From NCBI GenBank assembly GCA_002169365.1, contig NHLE01000032.1, forward strand, positions 6,774 through 12,280: a stretch of 5,507 nucleotides of DNA, read 5' to 3'. Below, in pieces: positions 1 to 5,336 of this stretch. The translations under genes were made by a program, and so were the position numbers. Position 1 is the first letter of the stretch, and the number at the start of each line of letters is the position of its first letter. Source of the DNA: Pelagibacteraceae bacterium TMED259. Its GTDB lineage: Bacteria > Pseudomonadota > Alphaproteobacteria > HIMB59. The notes beneath the pieces were generated by a model. It had not been told where the DNA came from. It ran no database searches and was given only the letters and a program-made list of their open reading frames with translations.

Positions 1-606
1 GCAATCAAGCCTCTTCATGATCAATTTCAGGTGAAAAGAATTGTTGTTTCAACTTACCAGTCAGTTTCGGGGGGCGGAAAAGAGGCTGCCGATGAACTCT
101 TTAATCAAACAAAAGCAATCTATGCAAATGAAGCTATTGTCAAAGAAAAATTCACTAAGCAAATCGCTTTCAATGTAATTCCTCATATTGATGTTTTCCT
201 AGATGATGGTCAAACAAAAGAGGAATGGAAAATGTATAACGAGACCAAAAAAATTCTAGATCCTCAGATTGAATTAACAGCCACATGTGTGAGAGTACCT
301 GTTTTTGTCTCCCATTCTTTGGCAGTTAATGTCGAATTTGAAAAATCCTATGATGAAGATCAGATAAGAGAAATATTTAAAACCTCCCCAGGCTTAAAGA
401 TGATTGATTATCGTGCCGATGAGGGATACGTCACTCCTGTTGAATCTGCTGGTTTGGATCCAGTTTATGTGAGTAGGATTAGAAGAGATCCAACAATTAA
501 AAATGGCTTAAACTTTTGGTGTGTTTCTGATAATTTGCGCAAAGGCGCTGCTTTAAATACTGTTCAGATAGCAGAAATTTTAATCAAAGATTACTTAAGC
601 TCTTAG
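1..606 (+). CDS. asd: Aspartate-semialdehyde dehydrogenase, C-terminal part (5' end outside window)
   Basis: This enzyme reduces aspartyl phosphate to aspartate semialdehyde with NADPH, in the cytosol, at the entry to lysine/diaminopimelate, threonine and methionine synthesis. The frame is open from base 1 and the first codons (AIKPLHD) already match the family, so the GTG at 31 is an internal valine and not a start. About 201 residues are visible, against roughly 340-370 for the whole family. Seen here are the STYQSVSG stretch with the substrate-site Gln (codons 17-24), the RVPVFVSH segment carrying the family's substrate-binding Arg (codon 98) and catalytic His (codon 105), and the conserved C-terminal segment DNLRKGAALNTVQIAE. 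The catalytic Cys lies upstream, outside the window. SGGGK replaces the more usual SGAGK. The stop is TAG at 604-606. The gene is convergent with the next one and overlaps it by 23 bp. Confidence 0.96.
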   Translation, partial: AIKPLHDQFQVKRIVVSTYQSVSGGGKEAADELFNQTKAIYANEAIVKEKFTKQIAFNVIPHIDVFLDDGQTKEEWKMYNETKKILDPQIELTATCVRVPVFVSHSLAVNVEFEKSYDEDQIREIFKTSPGLKMIDYRADEGYVTPVESAGLDPVYVSRIRRDPTIKNGLNFWCVSDNLRKGAALNTVQIAEILIKDYLSS

Positions 607-1381
607 CCTTAAAAATTATTTTATTTTTAGGCCCTCTACTATTTGTTAGTAAGAACGAATAAATTTCTTTAGTAACATTTTCTAATACTTTTTTTAGTGG
701 CTCTTTTTGAATTATATGGTGAGCAAAAAGAGCTGTTGATAAATCTCCCGCCCCATGAAATCGAGTTTTGAAATTAATATAGGGTGTAGTGATGCCCCAC
801 ACTTGATTTCCTTTACATAAAATATTAAGTATTTTTTTTTCATAAGGGACGCTTCTAACAAATACAGTTGTTTTGTTTTTCTTAGAAAATTTTTTTAAAT
901 CTTTTAATAAAATATTTAAAGAATAGCTATCAGTACTTTTATCATTGAGATATGACCATTCAAAAAAGTTTGCAGAAATATAAGAAACTTGAGAAATTAT
1001 AGTCTTAAAAAAATTAGCAACTTCTTTATTAATGTACAGTCCAACGCCCACATCTCCCATAACAGGATCTAATAATATTTTTTTTTGTTTATGGATTATT
1101 TTTTTTACAGCTTTAGCAGACAATAAGTTTGGAGTATAGCCGATTATCGTAAAATCTTTTGATCGCAAAGAATAAGTTCTTTTTAAATGATTATATATCA
1201 ACCAAGGATTTAAACTTTTTGAATTTAATTGTATCGAATTTTTATGAGCTTTGTGTGAAGTTAGTACTATGGTTGGAATTTCATAAAAATTATATTGTTT
1301 TGAGCTTAACATATACCGAGCTGCTTGGTTTCCAACAAGATCATTTAAAACGGTAGATTGTATGCTAATTATATTGGTCAT
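584..1381 (-). CDS. pdxY: Pyridoxal kinase-like protein (PdxY/PdxK type, ribokinase superfamily)
   Basis: The protein probably phosphorylates pyridoxal with ATP in vitamin B6 salvage. With ATG at 1381 it has 265 residues, slightly short for PdxY (about 287 in E. coli). The order of motifs follows PdxY: SIQS near the N-terminus (residues 6-9) followed by GNQAA, DPVMGD at 105-110, an NxxE motif (N138-E141), and the GAGD anion-hole/catalytic-Asp motif at 210-213. The helix after GAGD also aligns with PdxY. I chose ATG 1381 over the TTG at 1408 because the protein then begins one residue before the conserved NIISIQS strand and the TTG would sit beside the likely promoter. No Shine-Dalgarno is seen. 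Composition is unlike its neighbour: bases 841-1020 hold 41 G+C of 180, against 52 of 120 in sodB bases 1741-1860, and the protein is rich in Lys and Asn. Substrate assignment within the B6/hydroxymethylpyrimidine kinase group is by motif only. Confidence 0.8.
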   Translation of the reverse strand: MTNIISIQSTVLNDLVGNQAARYMLSSKQYNFYEIPTIVLTSHKAHKNSIQLNSKSLNPWLIYNHLKRTYSLRSKDFTIIGYTPNLLSAKAVKKIIHKQKKILLDPVMGDVGVGLYINKEVANFFKTIISQVSYISANFFEWSYLNDKSTDSYSLNILLKDLKKFSKKNKTTVFVRSVPYEKKILNILCKGNQVWGITTPYINFKTRFHGAGDLSTALFAHHIIQKEPLKKVLENVTKEIYSFLLTNSRGPKNKIIFKAKSLSNL

Positions 1382-1473
1382 TTTGAAAAGACTAGTATTT
1401 TTGGTCAAAGGTTGTCAATATAGTTACAATAATATAAAAAATACGCATAAAGAATTATTAAAAGGAAAAAATT
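1382..1473. promoter_or_regulatory. Divergent promoter region of pdxY-like gene and sodB, with sodB RBS
   Basis: Toward pdxY there is a perfect TTGACA on the minus strand at 1413-1418. Only a weak TACTAG (1392-1397) follows, at 15 bp spacing, which would give a leader of only a few bases before ATG 1381. Toward sodB, two overlapping candidates exist: TTGGTC (1401-1406) with TACAAT (1425-1430, 18 bp apart), or TTGTCA (1412-1417) with TATAAA (1433-1438, 15 bp apart). A good Shine-Dalgarno, AAGGA, at 1462-1466 sits 7 bases before the sodB ATG. The two directions share the same -35 area, so they could compete. No Fur-like operator was recognised. Confidence 0.4.
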
Positions 1474-2067
1474 ATGACTTTTGAATTACCAAGTTTACCC
1501 TATGCAAGCGATGCTTTAGCACCTTATATGTCTTCTGAAACACTTGATTTTCATCATGGCAAGCATCACCAAACATATGTAACCAATCTTAATAACTTAG
1601 TAAAAGATAGTGATATGCAAGATGCCTCTCTAGAGGATGTTGTTATCAAATCCAGCAAAGACGCATCTATGGCGGGTATTTTTAATAATGCAGGTCAACA
1701 CTGGAATCACATACTTTTTTGGCAATGTATGAAACCCAATGGTGGTGGAGCAATGCCATCTGAACTGGAAAATAGAATTAGCTCTGATTTTGGCAGTGTG
1801 GATCAGTTTAAAGAAGCATTTGTTCAAGCAGGAACCACACAATTTGGATCAGGTTGGGCATGGCTTGCTATAGATAATGGCAAATTAGTTGTGACGAAAT
1901 CAGCAAATGCGTCAAATCCTTTAGTAGAGGGAATGAAGCCTATTTTAGGCTGTGATGTTTGGGAACACTCTTATTATATTGATTATAGAAATAAAAGACC
2001 TGATTATCTAAAAGCATTTTTAGATAACATGGTTAACTGGGAGTTTGTTTCTTCTCAGTTAGATTAA
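1474..2067 (+). CDS. sodB: Superoxide dismutase, Fe type
   Basis: This enzyme converts superoxide to hydrogen peroxide and oxygen. It is cytosolic, with no signal peptide visible. The 197 residues cover the whole family length; the N-terminus (FELPSLPYASDALAPYMS) and C-terminus (VNWEFV) match E. coli SodB nearly residue by residue. The four metal ligands are present: H27 (in DFHHGKHHQTY), H79 (in QHWNH), D161 and H165 (in DVWEH). Gln75 in NNAGQHWNH is the second-sphere Gln in the position typical of iron enzymes; manganese enzymes carry Gly there and supply the Gln from the C-terminal domain. A short insertion around residues 57-68 lengthens it relative to E. coli, as I recall from alphaproteobacterial forms. 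The start is supported by AAGGA 7 bases upstream. It is divergent from the pdxY-like gene and convergent with ibpA. Metal use in vivo (Fe or cambialistic) is not decided by the sequence. Confidence 0.97.
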   Translation: MTFELPSLPYASDALAPYMSSETLDFHHGKHHQTYVTNLNNLVKDSDMQDASLEDVVIKSSKDASMAGIFNNAGQHWNHILFWQCMKPNGGGAMPSELENRISSDFGSVDQFKEAFVQAGTTQFGSGWAWLAIDNGKLVVTKSANASNPLVEGMKPILGCDVWEHSYYIDYRNKRPDYLKAFLDNMVNWEFVSSQLD

Positions 2068-2104
2068 ATATCTATAATAATCTACGATAAAAAATAAGTT
2101 TTAA

Positions 2105-2127
2105 TGAGGAGGGGCATCCCCTCCTCA
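2105..2127. terminator. Bidirectional hairpin terminator between sodB and ibpA
   Basis: A perfect 10-bp GC-rich stem (TGAGGAGGGG / CCCCTCCTCA) closes a CAT loop. On the plus strand it is followed by GTTTAATTAA, a weak T-rich tail. On the minus strand it is followed by TTAAAACTTATTTTTT, a better U-rich tail. It lies 37 bases after the sodB stop and 6 bases after the ibpA stop, so it very likely ends both convergent transcripts. Confidence 0.75.
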
Positions 2128-2133
2128 GTTTAA

Positions 2134-2580
2134 TTAAGCAGTTAAAAGATTTTCTGTATTTATTTCTATTTTTCTTGGCTTTTGATGTTCAGGTATTTCT
2201 CTTTCCAGGTCAATACTCAACAATCCATTTTTTAAATCAGCTTTTACAACCTTGACTGTATCTGCTAATTCAAATTTTCGCTCAAAGTTTCTATTGGCAA
2301 TACCTCGATACAAAAATTCTGTTTTATCGTTTTCTTTATCAGATCCCATATCTCCTTTGACCGTTAGCAAGTTACCTTCTTGAGAGATGTTTATTTGTTC
2401 TTGATCAAATCCAGCAATAGCCATTGTTATTTGATAAATATTCTTATCGTGCTTCACGATATTATAGGGTGGGTACGATGACCCTTTGTTGTTTGTAGAA
2501 AATACGGAGTCAAAGAGTCTATCAAACTCATCAAATCCAACTGAAGATCTCCAAAGAGGAGATAAGTCAAATGTAGTCAT
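2134..2580 (-). CDS. ibpA: Small heat shock protein, IbpA/Hsp20 family
   Basis: This is an ATP-independent holdase that binds unfolding proteins and joins inclusion bodies for later rescue by DnaK/ClpB. The 148 residues match E. coli IbpA (137) along the whole length: N-terminal FDLSPLWRSSVGFD (residues 4-17), YPPYN (36-40) opening the alpha-crystallin domain, AGF (56-58), YRGIANRNFERKFEL (91-105), NGLLSIDLER (118-127), and the C-terminal I-x-I motif (I138-E-I140) used for oligomer assembly. A strong Shine-Dalgarno, AAGGAGG (minus strand, 2587-2593), sits 6 bases before ATG. The gene has its own heat-shock promoter and a structured leader, described separately. It is a stand-alone gene; no ibpB partner is seen beside it. 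Confidence 0.95.
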   Translation of the reverse strand: MTTFDLSPLWRSSVGFDEFDRLFDSVFSTNNKGSSYPPYNIVKHDKNIYQITMAIAGFDQEQINISQEGNLLTVKGDMGSDKENDKTEFLYRGIANRNFERKFELADTVKVVKADLKNGLLSIDLEREIPEHQKPRKIEINTENLLTA

Positions 2581-2663
2581 AATTAACCTCCTTAAGCGTT
2601 AATTGTAAGTTGCAGAAACACTCTGCGTTTTTTTAAGAAAGTCCCAAATGGCAACTTTCACTA
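2581..2663 (-). promoter_or_regulatory. Structured 5' leader of ibpA, ROSE-like RNA thermometer candidate
   Basis: About 83 nt lie between the predicted transcription start and the ATG. On the minus strand three hairpins follow each other: GAAAGT...ACTTTC (2637-2659), GCAGA...TCTGC (2612-2626) and AATTAAC...GTTAATT (2581-2604). The last is a perfect 7-bp AU-rich stem whose 10-nt loop plus closing pair contain the whole AAGGAGG Shine-Dalgarno. An ACGCU stands just before it, one base off the U(U/C)GCU motif of ROSE elements. ROSE thermometers are established regulators of small heat shock genes in alpha- and gammaproteobacteria. Three hairpins with the ribosome site in the last is their usual plan. 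That it melts with heat is inference. Confidence 0.55.
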
Positions 2664-2669
2664 TTATTA

Positions 2670-2697
2670 ATTTGGGAATTGAAATTATTATTTCAAG
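2670..2697 (-). promoter_or_regulatory. RpoH (sigma32) type promoter of ibpA
   Basis: On the minus strand a perfect CTTGAAA -35 element (2691-2697) is followed after 13 bp by TCCCAAAT (2670-2677). That agrees with CCCCATnT except for the first base and the A for T at the sixth position. The spacing and both elements fit the sigma32 consensus. The predicted start is near 2663, directly before the first leader hairpin. No good sigma70 alternative was seen on this strand. Confidence 0.75.
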
Positions 2698-2734
2698 TCT
2701 TACGAATTTGATATTTATTCACACATCGAGATAG

Positions 2735-2740
2735 TATAAT
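2735..2740 (+). promoter_or_regulatory. -10 element of qor, predicting a leaderless mRNA
   Basis: A perfect TATAAT ends 8 bases before the qor ATG, so transcription should start at or within two or so bases of the start codon. No Shine-Dalgarno is present in the intervening bases. The -35 is poor: TTGATA (2708-2713) is 21 bp away and TTCACA (2718-2723) only 11 bp away. It is back to back with the ibpA heat-shock promoter. Confidence 0.5.
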
Positions 2741-2748
2741 TTTTCTTA

Positions 2749-3720
2749 ATGTACTCAATTATTGCATCTAAGCCTGGGAACACTAGCGTTTTAGAAAAAA
2801 AAGATTTTCAAATTTCAACTTTAAAACCGAACGAAGTATTGATTAAAAATCATGCAATTGGTGTTAATTTTATTGATATATATTTTCGTGAGGGACTGTA
2901 TCCGTGGCCTCAAGAAAAAAATCTCGTACTTGGTTCTGAGGCAGCTGGAGAAATTGAGGCAGTAGGATCAGAAGTAAAACAATTTCAAGTAGGAGACCGA
3001 GTTGCTTATGCTCAGCCAAATAATGCTTATGCTACTCACCGCATAATTAATGAAAATCTGATTGTTTCTATTCCTGAAAGCGTATCTTTTGATCAAGCCG
3101 CTGCTGCTATCCTCAAAGGATTAACAGTTAAGTATTTGGTAACAGACAGTTTTAAATTACAAGCTCATCATAAAGTTCTTTTTCATGCTGCGGCTGGAGG
3201 TGTGGGTTTAATTGCAGGTCAGTGGATTAGTGAAATTGGTTGTCAGCTCATTGGAACGGCAGGCTCAGATGAAAAATGTTCCAAGGCTAGAGTCTACGGC
3301 TATAATGAAATGATTAACTACACAAATCAAAATTTTTTACAAGAAGTACAAGGACTTACTCAAAGAGAAGGAGTGGATGTTGTATATGATAGCGTCGGTA
3401 AAGATACAATGTCTGATTCTTTTAAGTGTCTTAAAAAACATGGTACCGTTGTCTCCTTTGGACAGTCATCCGGTATGTATAAAAATTTACAAATGACTGA
3501 CTTAATGAGCGGTTCTCTTCATCTAACTCGACCTACTCTTTTTCATTTTTATGCTAATAGAGAGTGGTTAGTTGATGCAAGCGCTTTACTTTTCGAAATG
3601 ATAGCGCAACAAAAAATAAAGTTAAATGAGATTACAGAATATGCCTTAGAGGAAGTTGGGCAAGCCCACTTAGATATTGAAAACCGTAAAACTACCGGGT
3701 CAGTTATATTAAAGACTTAA
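2749..3720 (+). CDS. qor: NADPH:quinone oxidoreductase, zinc-free MDR family (QorA / zeta-crystallin type)
   Basis: This is a cytosolic enzyme that uses NADPH to reduce quinones or related alpha,beta-unsaturated carbonyls. The 323 residues match E. coli QorA (327) throughout. An N-terminal GroES-like domain carries NFIDIYFREGLYP (40-52) and GSEAAGEIEAVGSEV (62-76). It is followed by the linker LKGLTVKYL (122-130) and the Rossmann domain with FHAAAGGVG (145-153) as the cofactor loop. VVYDSVGKDT (211-220) and VVSFGQSSG (234-242) are also family hallmarks. The cysteines that bind zinc in alcohol dehydrogenases are absent, as expected for this branch. ATG 2749 fits the family N-terminus; there is no ribosome-binding site and a TATAAT lies just upstream, pointing to a leaderless message. 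The tail overlaps the convergent aminotransferase gene by 17 bp. The physiological substrate is not shown by the sequence. Confidence 0.92.
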   Translation: MYSIIASKPGNTSVLEKKDFQISTLKPNEVLIKNHAIGVNFIDIYFREGLYPWPQEKNLVLGSEAAGEIEAVGSEVKQFQVGDRVAYAQPNNAYATHRIINENLIVSIPESVSFDQAAAAILKGLTVKYLVTDSFKLQAHHKVLFHAAAGGVGLIAGQWISEIGCQLIGTAGSDEKCSKARVYGYNEMINYTNQNFLQEVQGLTQREGVDVVYDSVGKDTMSDSFKCLKKHGTVVSFGQSSGMYKNLQMTDLMSGSLHLTRPTLFHFYANREWLVDASALLFEMIAQQKIKLNEITEYALEEVGQAHLDIENRKTTGSVILKT

Positions 3721-5050
3721 CATCAGCAAATACTGTCTTTAAAGTCTTTTCTAATGTTTCAAAAATAATATCCATTTCATCATCAGAGGTAATAAATGGT
3801 GGACATAAAACAATTGAGGGTCCTAATGGTCTACATATTAAGCCATTTTCAATACACTGATTGGCAACTCTCTCACCAATAGAAATAGACCCATCAAAAG
3901 ATTGTTTTGTTTCTTTATTTTGAACCATTTCTAACGCGCCCATTAGACCAACACCGCGAGCCTCTCCTATAAATTCAAGCTCTTCAAATTTTTTCAATCC
4001 ACCCATAAATATAGGCTCTAATCGTTGAACATTTTCAATCATTTTTTCATTAATGATGATATCAATTGCCTCTAAAGCTAACGCACAACCTACAGGATGA
4101 CCGCCAGCTGTAAAACCATGAAAAAACTCGTCTGCTTCATACGATGCATCCATCATTTGCTCTGTCAACCTCTCACCCAGAATGACAGCACCTAGGGGAA
4201 AGAAACCTGAGGTAATACATTTTGAGGCAATTATGATATCTGGTTGAATGTTATATGTTTGCGATCCCCATAAATTTCCTGTTCGTCCAAATCCACAGAT
4301 TACTTCATCAGCAATAAAGGGAATATCGTATTTTTGTAGAATTTTTTGAACAATAGCAAAATAGCCCTGAGAGGGAGGTATTACGCCCCCTGCTCCCATT
4401 ACAGGCTCTGCAAAAAAACCAGCAATAGTATCTGGTCCTTCCTTTTGAATAATATTTTCTAAATCTTCACCCATTCTTTTTGTGAATTCTTCTTCGCTTT
4501 CTCCTGCATGCGCATTTTTCCAAAAATGTGGACAAGCAGCATGTATAAATCCATCGAGGGGTAAACCAAATTCATTATTGTAAGGCTTCCCAGTCATAGA
4601 TGCTGAAACTGCAGTTACACCATGGTAAGAATTGATGCGAGTTATTATTTTTCTTCGGTGAGGCTTCCCTTTTCTTTTATTTATAAACCATAAAAGTTTT
4701 ACAGTAGTGTCATTAGCTTCAGATCCAGAATTTGTAAAAAAAACTTTGCCTCGTGAAAAAGGAGATATCTCAATTAATTTGTTAGCTAATTCAACAGCAG
4801 GTTCTGAAATTCTTCCAAAAAAAGAATGGTAACCAGAAAATTTTTCATATTGTTTTTTTGCAACCTCAATCATTCGCGGATGATCAAAACCTACAACAGA
4901 ATTCCAAAGACCCGAATTTGCATCTAAATATTTTTTTCCATTTTGATCATAAACATAAATTCCTTTAGCTTGATTTAAAACTATCGGCCCTAAGTCATCT
5001 AAGTTTTTTAAGTCTGTAAAGCCATGTAAAACGCTATCTGTATTAATCAT
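3704..5050 (-). CDS. Class III PLP-dependent aminotransferase (omega-amino acid / diamine:pyruvate type)
   Basis: The protein transfers an amino group from an amine or omega-amino acid to a keto acid such as pyruvate, with PLP, in the cytosol. The 448 residues are full length for class III. Seen are GLWNSVVGFDHP (47-58) near the N-terminus, the phosphate-binding GSEAND (109-114), SYHG (141-144) stacking on PLP, AEPVMGAGGVIPP (214-226), the cofactor Asp248 in ADEVICGFGRTG, and the Schiff-base Lys277 in ASKCITSGFFPLGAV. Arg407 in CRPLGPSIVLCPP aligns with the flexible substrate-carboxylate Arg of omega-transaminases. Cys278 after the lysine replaces the usual Gly. The substrate cannot be fixed: putrescine, beta-alanine and taurine transaminases look alike at this level. 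GAGGT lies 5 bases before ATG, and the start overlaps the preceding small gene by 8 bp, which suggests translational coupling. Confidence 0.93.
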   Translation of the reverse strand: MINTDSVLHGFTDLKNLDDLGPIVLNQAKGIYVYDQNGKKYLDANSGLWNSVVGFDHPRMIEVAKKQYEKFSGYHSFFGRISEPAVELANKLIEISPFSRGKVFFTNSGSEANDTTVKLLWFINKRKGKPHRRKIITRINSYHGVTAVSASMTGKPYNNEFGLPLDGFIHAACPHFWKNAHAGESEEEFTKRMGEDLENIIQKEGPDTIAGFFAEPVMGAGGVIPPSQGYFAIVQKILQKYDIPFIADEVICGFGRTGNLWGSQTYNIQPDIIIASKCITSGFFPLGAVILGERLTEQMMDASYEADEFFHGFTAGGHPVGCALALEAIDIIINEKMIENVQRLEPIFMGGLKKFEELEFIGEARGVGLMGALEMVQNKETKQSFDGSISIGERVANQCIENGLICRPLGPSIVLCPPFITSDDEMDIIFETLEKTLKTVFADVKSLI

Positions 5051-5171
5051 CTACAACCTCATATAATCTTTCTATGTATGGCATTTCTCTAAATGGAATC
5101 TCAACTAATTTAGTATCAGCAAGAAAATACCCTAGAAAAAAAAACATTATCATAAAAACTAATTTAATCAT
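5043..5171 (-). CDS. Small single-pass membrane protein, 42 residues, coupled to the aminotransferase gene
   Basis: I do not recognise this protein. ATG at 5171 opens 42 codons ending in TAA at 5043-5045. The first 18 residues (MIKLVFMIMFFFLGYFLA) form one hydrophobic helix. The rest (DTKLVEIPFREMPYIERLYEVVDD) is polar and acidic, with two prolines, unlike a chance AT-rich translation. An in-frame stop stands directly before ATG. The 3' end overlaps the aminotransferase start by 8 bases (ATGATTAA) and carries that gene's Shine-Dalgarno, GAGGT, in its coding sequence. This is the arrangement of coupled operon genes. It has no Shine-Dalgarno of its own; a TATAAT on the minus strand (5186-5191) would give a leader of about 8 nt. 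Function is unknown; an inner-membrane location is inferred from the helix. Confidence 0.55.
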   Translation of the reverse strand: MIKLVFMIMFFFLGYFLADTKLVEIPFREMPYIERLYEVVDD

Positions 5172-5185
5172 TTAAGAACAAGAAT

Positions 5186-5191
5186 ATTATA
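5186..5191 (-). promoter_or_regulatory. Candidate -10 element for the small gene / aminotransferase operon
   Basis: A perfect TATAAT on the minus strand ends 14 bases before the ATG at 5171. No recognisable -35 exists at 16-18 bp, since that stretch falls inside the terminator hairpin. It would give a very short leader. The alternative is readthrough from the upstream promoter at 5308-5336. Confidence 0.35.
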
Positions 5192-5196
5192 GAAAT

Positions 5197-5233
5197 AAAA
5201 AAAGGGTTAGAACTAATTGTCCTAACCCTTTTT
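5197..5233. terminator. Strong intrinsic terminator, usable in both directions
   Basis: A perfect 12-bp stem (AAAAAGGGTTAG at 5199-5210, CTAACCCTTTTT at 5222-5233) encloses an 11-nt loop. Read on the minus strand it ends in seven T (5203-5197); on the plus strand it ends in five T (5229-5233). The minus orientation is the better terminator. No protein gene ends into it from either side, so it belongs either to a small RNA or to the leader of the downstream minus-strand operon. Confidence 0.7.
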
Positions 5234-5237
5234 AGAA

Positions 5238-5269
5238 AGAAGTGGCCCACTAAGAAAAAAGCCGCTTCT
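5238..5269. other. Hairpin in the intergenic region upstream of the terminator
   Basis: AGAAGTGGC (5238-5246) pairs with GCCGCTTCT (5261-5269). As plus-strand RNA it is a nine-pair stem with one U-G wobble; as minus-strand RNA the same position is a C-A mismatch. The loop is 14 nt. A structural role is possible in either a minus-strand small RNA or leader, or in plus-strand RNA. Confidence 0.35.
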
Positions 5270-5307
5270 ATAAGGCTGTAAAAATAGAGATATTATCTCT
5301 TTAAATC

Positions 5308-5336
5308 ATTATAATTAGCTAGAAATATATCTTCAA
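5308..5336 (-). promoter_or_regulatory. Sigma70-type promoter on the minus strand
   Basis: TTGAAG (5331-5336, four of six consensus bases) and a perfect TATAAT (5308-5313) are separated by exactly 17 bp on the minus strand. The predicted start is around 5301. Because the sequence ATTATAAT is self-complementary here, a TATAAT also reads on the plus strand (5310-5315), but its -35 (GAGATA) is poor. Confidence 0.5.

Larger units (their letters stand above)
5197..5301 (-). ncRNA. Candidate small RNA or attenuated leader, about 105 nt
   Basis: A minus-strand promoter (5308-5336) predicts a start near 5301, and the strong terminator ends at 5197. The transcript would open with the hairpin AGAGA...TCTCT (5286-5300). 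It continues with AGAAG-C-GGC pairing GCC-A-CUUCU (5238-5269, one C-A mismatch on this strand) and ends in the terminator stem with seven U. No open frame of note lies within it. It matches no RNA family that I recognise. It could be a free-standing small RNA, or the leader of the small-gene/aminotransferase operon with a terminator that is sometimes read through. I see no strong antiterminator; the only candidate is CUUUUU (5256-5261) pairing with AAAAAG of the terminator arm. Confidence 0.4.

Noticed and set aside
31..33. GTG at 31 as the start of the first gene
   Set aside because: The frame is open to base 1 and the codons before GTG (AIKPLHD) match the interior of aspartate-semialdehyde dehydrogenase, so the gene is cut by the window edge.
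606..632. Hairpin GCCT-AAAAAT / ATTTTTAGGC at the asd stop as an intrinsic terminator
   Set aside because: It has a bulge, is almost all A-T beyond three G-C pairs, and has no T run after it on either strand. It may help end asd, but the evidence is weak.
1159..1356. 65-codon frame on the plus strand
   Set aside because: It lies wholly inside the pdxY-like gene on the opposite strand, and its product has no family features.
1382..1408. TTG at 1408 as the start of the pdxY-like gene
   Set aside because: It adds nine residues with no family match, has no ribosome site and lies beside the TTGACA element; ATG 1381 sits right at the conserved N-terminal strand.
1630..1842. 70-codon frame on the minus strand
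   Set aside because: It is a shadow of sodB, whose identity is certain.
5197..5301. SAM-II riboswitch
   Set aside because: The CUAAAAAGGG stretch on the minus strand resembles the 3' end of the SAM-II motif as I remember it, but the preceding core elements (the U-rich loop with AACC and the GAUAAA linker) are missing and no methionine gene follows.
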